DNA from: Brevibacillus borstelensis
GTDB lineage: Bacteria; Bacillota; Bacilli; Brevibacillales; Brevibacillaceae
Direction of reading: 5' to 3'
DNA: 64,000 nucleotides
Assembly (NCBI RefSeq): GCF_003710865.1
Contig: NZ_RHHO01000039.1
Location: 62,001 to 126,000 of the forward strand
Shown: piece by piece, positions 60,186 through 64,000 of the stretch
Position numbering within the stretch: the first letter of the stretch is position 1
Layout of the letters: the number at the start of each line of letters is the position of its first letter
Notes under the pieces: model-generated
What the model was told of the DNA's origin: nothing
Database searches by the model: none
Seen by the model: only the letters and a program-made list of their open reading frames with translations
Program-made: the position numbers and the translations under genes

Positions 60186-61088
60186 TTATGGCTTTTGTTT
60201 CAGAAAGGCCAGGATCGAATCAAGGGAAGCACGCTTCTGGTCATGGACGGCAGCGAACAAATCGCCGAACTTTTGCAACCGTTCGGGAACCGTATGGACG
60301 GTGAAATCAGTCGGGTGGATATGGGGAACCTCTTCCCAGCGAAGCGGTGTGGAAACGGTCGCTTCCTTGCGGGCCCGCGTCGAATAGGGGGCGGTCAAGG
60401 TCTTTCCCCGCCAGGGCTGCAAGTAATCGATGTAGAGCTTCGTGCCCCTGTTCTTGACCAGGCGCTCCAATGTGATCAGATCAGGCCGCTTTTCCGCCAG
60501 GTAGGTCGCCAAGAAATGCCCGACCTGTCTCGTTTGTTCAAATGTATAACGACGTTCGATCGGAATGTAAATTTGCAAGCCCGATGCGCCAGAAGTCTTG
60601 ACGACAGAGGGGAGCTGCAAATCGTCCAACAGCTCCTTCAAAAGCATGGCCGTTTCGGCGACGGGAGCGAATTCCGGTGTAGACGGGTCAAGGTCGAAAA
60701 CGAGCTCAGTCGGTATCTCGTCTCCCGCCAGGTGAAACGAGACGTGCCATTCCAGTGCCGCCTGATTCGCCAACCAAACAAGAGTCGCCGCATCATTTAA
60801 GAGGGGATAAGCGGTATTTTCCCATACGCTGGAAGCGATCCAGTCCGGAGCGTACTCAGGAATGTTCTTTTGATAAAAATGCTTGTCGTGGATGCCGTGG
60901 GGATAACGGATAACAGTTAAAAGGCGGTCTTTCGTATAAGCCAGAAACGGAGAGGCGACCTCCATTAAATAACCGATGTAATCCCATTTGGTGACGTTTG
61001 CTTCCGGCCAAAGCGGTTTGGTTGGATTCGTAATCGTCAATTCCTTGCCCGCAACGGCAACGGTAATGTCAGCAGCTTCAGTAGGCAA
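60186..61088 (-). CDS. Stand-alone LigD-type polymerase (primase-polymerase domain)
   Basis: 300 aa of the archaeo-eukaryotic primase family as found in the polymerase domain of ligase D (NHEJ). Motifs: LTVIRYPHGIHDKHFYQKN (about 57-75), the metal pair in ELVFDLDPS (about 127-134), KTSGASGLQIYIPI (about 163, with the SGxxGxH-like turn, here Gln in place of His) and LDYLQ-like YIDYLQPWRGKT (about 217). No ligase or phosphoesterase domain is attached, and no ku gene is visible nearby. The start has GAGGGAGGG upstream. Confidence 0.85.
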   Translation of the reverse strand: MPTEAADITVAVAGKELTITNPTKPLWPEANVTKWDYIGYLMEVASPFLAYTKDRLLTVIRYPHGIHDKHFYQKNIPEYAPDWIASSVWENTAYPLLNDAATLVWLANQAALEWHVSFHLAGDEIPTELVFDLDPSTPEFAPVAETAMLLKELLDDLQLPSVVKTSGASGLQIYIPIERRYTFEQTRQVGHFLATYLAEKRPDLITLERLVKNRGTKLYIDYLQPWRGKTLTAPYSTRARKEATVSTPLRWEEVPHIHPTDFTVHTVPERLQKFGDLFAAVHDQKRASLDSILAFLKQKP

Positions 61089-61163
61089 GACAAATCCCTC
61101 CCTCTGGGACTAGTGCTGCCCCTACTTTTCCCGCATTGGCCAAACATATGCAAGCGAGGCACC

Positions 61164-61194
61164 TGCATATTTTGGAAACCCGAGTAACATAATA
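61164..61194 (+). promoter_or_regulatory. Sigma-G-type promoter of the germination operon
   Basis: TGCATA (61164-61169), 18 bases, CATAATA (61188-61194) matches the forespore sigma-G pattern TGAATA-N17/18-CATACTA with one mismatch in each box. It lies 31 bases before the gerA-type ATG, in line with forespore expression of germinant receptors. A 13-base palindrome ACCAACAGTTGGT (61205-61217) sits between promoter and start. Confidence 0.6.
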
Positions 61195-61224
61195 CGGGTA
61201 GCTTACCAACAGTTGGTGAATCGT

Positions 61225-62781
61225 ATGAAGCATACTCGTCAGTCAAAGAAGGAACAAAATATTGCCCAGTTAAACGAAAAAAGTCTGAGCGAGCTGGAGT
61301 CTTTTCCCGTTCGTTCTTCTTTGGAAGAGAACATTGAGATTCTTGAACATCTGTTTCAGGATTGCTCGGATTTTGTTCTGCGTGAGTTTCAACTGAAAGA
61401 CAGTGTTCAAGCTTGTGCGGTCTTTGTAGATGGCTTGATTGATACGCAATCCGTTAATGAAGCACTGAGGGCGCTGATGATCCTGAAGGGTGGCCGGGAG
61501 AGCATCAGGAGCATCGAGCATGAAGTTCTCCCCGTCTCGCAAATTTCCGAGGTCACGAGCTACAAGGATTTTCTGTCGGCTGTGCTTGGGGGAGATACGG
61601 GAATTCTCGTAGACGGCAACGACATTGCTCTCACGCTCGGGATTCGCGGAGCCGAAAAACGTTCCGTAAACGAACCGGAAGGGGAAGCTGTCGTACGGGG
61701 GCCGCGGGAGGGATTCATTGAAAATATCCGGACGAATACGTCCCTTCTCCGGCGGAAGCTGAAAACGCCCCGATTGAAAATGAAATCAATCGTCGTTGGC
61801 AAGGAGAGCAATACGAACCTCGTCGTTTCCTATCTGGAAGGAATAGTAGACCCTGCTTTACGGGACGAGGTTATTTCGAGAATCGAGCACATCGAGATCG
61901 ACGCGGTTCTGGAATCGGGTTATATCGAAGAGATGATCCAGGATAATGCTTTGTCGCCATTTCCGCAGGTCCAATATTCGGAAAGGCCTGATACGGTTGC
62001 AGCCGCTTTGCTGGAAGGGCGGATTGCTATTTTTGTCGACGGGACACCAATGGTCCTGATCGTTCCGACTACGTTCTGGATGATGATGCAAGCCAACGAG
62101 GATTACTATGAACGCTTTCAGATGGCCACACTCGTCCGCTGGCTGCGCTATTTGTTTTTGGCTATTTCTCTTGTTACACCGGCAGGCTATGTAGCGATTT
62201 CGACCTTCCATCAGGAGATGCTCCCAACCACTTTATTGCTGAGCATCGCGGCAGCGCGGGAATCCATTCCGTTTCCGGCGATTGTCGAGGCGCTGATCAT
62301 GGAGATTTCGTTCGAGGCCCTGCGCGAAGCGGGGATTCGATTGCCGAAAACAGTAGGGCAGGCAGTCAGCATTCTGGGGGCGCTTGTCGTAGGACAGGCT
62401 GCCGTCCAGGCGGGAATCGTTTCGGCACCGATGGTAATTGTCGTTTCGATCACGGGAATCGCTTCCTTCACCGTGCCGCATTACAATGCATCGATCGCTT
62501 TGCGGATGCTTCGTTTCCCATTGATGTTTGCCGCCTCCTTTTTGGGAATATACGGCATTCTGGTCGGCATTCTTCTGATTATGGGACACATGGCAAACCT
62601 TCGCTCGTTTGGGGTGCCGTACCTTTCCCCGCTGGCGCCGATGTCGATAGGCGACTTCAAGGATGTGCTGATTCGTGCTCCTTGGACAATAATGGAGAAA
62701 CGCCCAAGCTTTACGGGGGTAGAGGACGAAAAACGCTTGAACACAGCCTCGATCAATAAGTCCAGACAAACGAGCGATTGA
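61225..62781 (+). CDS. Spore germination receptor A subunit (GerA/GerKA family)
   Basis: 518 aa. The N-terminal hydrophilic half (about 1-290) carries LEENIEILEHLFQDCSDFVLREF and the conserved GPREGFIENIRTNTSLLRRKLKTPRLKM (about 160). Four to five membrane segments follow (about 310-480) with the family stretch RESIPFPAIVEALIMEISFEALREAGIRLPK. GerA-type A subunits sit in the spore inner membrane and join with B and C subunits to sense nutrients. The ATG at 61225 has only a weak ribosome site. The C subunit gene follows after 40 bases. Confidence 0.93.
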   Translation: MKHTRQSKKEQNIAQLNEKSLSELESFPVRSSLEENIEILEHLFQDCSDFVLREFQLKDSVQACAVFVDGLIDTQSVNEALRALMILKGGRESIRSIEHEVLPVSQISEVTSYKDFLSAVLGGDTGILVDGNDIALTLGIRGAEKRSVNEPEGEAVVRGPREGFIENIRTNTSLLRRKLKTPRLKMKSIVVGKESNTNLVVSYLEGIVDPALRDEVISRIEHIEIDAVLESGYIEEMIQDNALSPFPQVQYSERPDTVAAALLEGRIAIFVDGTPMVLIVPTTFWMMMQANEDYYERFQMATLVRWLRYLFLAISLVTPAGYVAISTFHQEMLPTTLLLSIAAARESIPFPAIVEALIMEISFEALREAGIRLPKTVGQAVSILGALVVGQAAVQAGIVSAPMVIVVSITGIASFTVPHYNASIALRMLRFPLMFAASFLGIYGILVGILLIMGHMANLRSFGVPYLSPLAPMSIGDFKDVLIRAPWTIMEKRPSFTGVEDEKRLNTASINKSRQTSD

Positions 62782-62821
62782 GGAGGCTAAAATAAACAGA
62801 AATAACCGGGGGAGTGGTACT

Positions 62822-63997
62822 GTGAAAAGGAGTTCCCGCTTCAAAATTGCTAGTATCATCGTCATCCTGATTCATTCACTGCTGCTTACCGGGTGCTGGG
62901 ATCGGGTAGAAGTGAACGATCTGGCGCTCATCCTTGCTTTCGCGGTGGATAAGGAAGAGGACGGCTTGTACCGGATGTCTGTACAACTCCCCCTGGTCAG
63001 CAGTCTCGGAGGTCCTTCCGGCGGTGGTGGAGGGACCAGTGGAGACAAGAGTTATTATGTGGATTCGGCTACCGGAAAAACACTCCGGGAAGCGAACAAC
63101 GTTTTGCAGTCAAGGATGAGTCGAAAGCTTTTTTACGCCCATCATCGGGTGATTGTCATTGGCGAGGAGACAGCCAAATCAGGGCTGAGAGAAATACTTG
63201 ATGTCATCGCCCGTTTTCCGGAAAACCGCCTGACAGCATACATGGTCGTGGCGAAAGGGAAAGGCTTCGATCTTCTCAAAGCCCAGCCTCAGTTCGAGAG
63301 ATTTTCTGCGGAAGCGATGAGAGAATTGATCAAAATGGTGGGTGTTACCGTTACGGTAAAAGACATTGCGCAGATGTTGAATACACCTGGTGTCGATGCG
63401 TATCTGCCAGTATTGGCAAGCGTTGATTCCAGACCAAAAGGGAAATCAAAGGAAATCGAGCTGATCGGTTTTTCCATGTTTCGCGATGATCGGTTCGCTC
63501 ATTTTTTAACTTTGGAGCATGCCAAAGGGATTCGATGGTTCCAACCGACTTTCTATTCGTACGCTACGGATTTTGATATCCGAAAAAACAGGGAGATCAG
63601 TGTTCAAGTAAATCAAGGTAGGATGGAAATTACACCGATCGTCCGTAATGGAAAGGTTCATTTTCAAATAAACGTCCACGCGAGAGCGGCAATCATTGAA
63701 GATCACAGCGGTACCGATTGGGGAAACTCGAAGAATTTGCGCATGCTGGAAAACAAGCTGGCTGCCAACATAAGCGAAGGCATACGAACAACCCTTCAGG
63801 AAATGGTGAAAAACCAGAGCGACATAGCGGGGTTGGGACTGGTGCTCGCAAGAAAATATCCTCAGCTATGGAAAACATCGTTTCGCGAAAACTGGGACAA
63901 GCATTTGAAAGCAGTGACATTTGAGATTCGTACCAGAGCGACTGTTCCAAACATCGGACAAACCACAGAGAACCTAACCAAGGAGGAGATGAGATAA
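62822..63997 (+). CDS. Spore germination receptor C subunit (Ger(x)C lipoprotein)
   Basis: 391 aa, complete. Lipobox LLTGCWDRVEVNDLA (Cys about 24) is the GerC hallmark, as is the following LILAFAVDKEE. The second half holds RKLFYAHHRVIVIGEETAK and the Ger(x)C domain with a final helix (EMVKNQSDIAGLGLVLARKYP). GTG 62822 has GGGGGAG upstream. The operon order is A then C; an AAGGAGG just before the stop points to a further gene, probably the B subunit, starting at the window edge. Confidence 0.92.
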   Translation: MKRSSRFKIASIIVILIHSLLLTGCWDRVEVNDLALILAFAVDKEEDGLYRMSVQLPLVSSLGGPSGGGGGTSGDKSYYVDSATGKTLREANNVLQSRMSRKLFYAHHRVIVIGEETAKSGLREILDVIARFPENRLTAYMVVAKGKGFDLLKAQPQFERFSAEAMRELIKMVGVTVTVKDIAQMLNTPGVDAYLPVLASVDSRPKGKSKEIELIGFSMFRDDRFAHFLTLEHAKGIRWFQPTFYSYATDFDIRKNREISVQVNQGRMEITPIVRNGKVHFQINVHARAAIIEDHSGTDWGNSKNLRMLENKLAANISEGIRTTLQEMVKNQSDIAGLGLVLARKYPQLWKTSFRENWDKHLKAVTFEIRTRATVPNIGQTTENLTKEEMR

Positions 63998-64000
63998 AAT

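Noticed and set aside
1..64000. CRISPR arrays, tRNA or rRNA genes, IS elements, prophage genes
   Set aside because: No regularly spaced repeats, no tRNA-like cloverleaf blocks, no transposase or phage structural motifs were noticed.

Overview
The window is chromosomal DNA from an aerobic, endospore-forming Firmicute of the Bacillales. It most resembles Brevibacillus or a close relative; the genus is my inference. Signs are spoVM, a GerA-type germination operon behind a sigma-G-like promoter, a bpsA-bpsB pair, LexA boxes of the Bacillus type, strong AGGAGG-like ribosome sites and frequent GTG/TTG starts. I see no phage, IS element, CRISPR array, tRNA or rRNA.

1-25.1 kb follows the well-known Bacillus order priA-def-fmt-rsmB-rlmN-prpC-prkC-rsgA-rpe-(thiN)-spoVM-rpmB-yloU-yloV-sdaAB-sdaAA-recG. 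It covers primosome restart, N-terminal formylation and deformylation, rRNA modification, Ser/Thr signalling, ribosome assembly, the pentose phosphate pathway, fatty-acid kinase and serine catabolism. Two accessory blocks interrupt it. Between rpe and spoVM, thiN is missing; in its place lie a frameshifted RDD gene, an M20 peptidase, a polar amino-acid ABC transporter, the thiamine transporter thiT and a small membrane protein. Between the FakA/FakB pair and sdaAB lie a broken GNAT gene, a hydrolase remnant, an amidohydrolase and a frameshifted Gate-domain gene.

25.4-34 kb is accessory: a lipoprotein, a GNAT gene, a LexA-controlled Y-family polymerase operon (polymerase, unknown 146-aa protein, YolD-like protein), a C39-like lipoprotein, and a cyclic-di-GMP module (EAL protein, unknown 117-118-aa protein, CBS-GGDEF protein) with two palindromes upstream. 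34-42 kb carries an Ig-like secreted protein and a MoxR-type cluster (multispan protein, DUF4129, DUF4350, MoxR ATPase, DUF58, SpoIIM-like, RDD). 42-49.4 kb is rich in envelope functions: a coiled-coil anchor, a NAGPA-type glycosidase, gamma-glutamyltransferase, a VanY-type carboxypeptidase and signal peptidase I.

49.5-57 kb holds two MarR regulators with visible palindromic operators, a secreted protein with an exact 25-residue GW repeat, an M29 aminopeptidase, the BpsA/BpsB alkylpyrone pair, an MFS pump and a DUF167-fusion protein. 57-64 kb holds a Pit phosphate transporter with its PhoU-like partner behind a Pho-box array, lgt, a stand-alone LigD-type polymerase and the start of a GerA-family operon running off the right edge.

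The least explained items are the GW-repeat protein, the unknown partner inside the cyclic-di-GMP operon, the MarR/DUF167-fusion unit and the middle protein of the SOS polymerase operon. All functional statements come from reading motifs and gene order; no database search was run.
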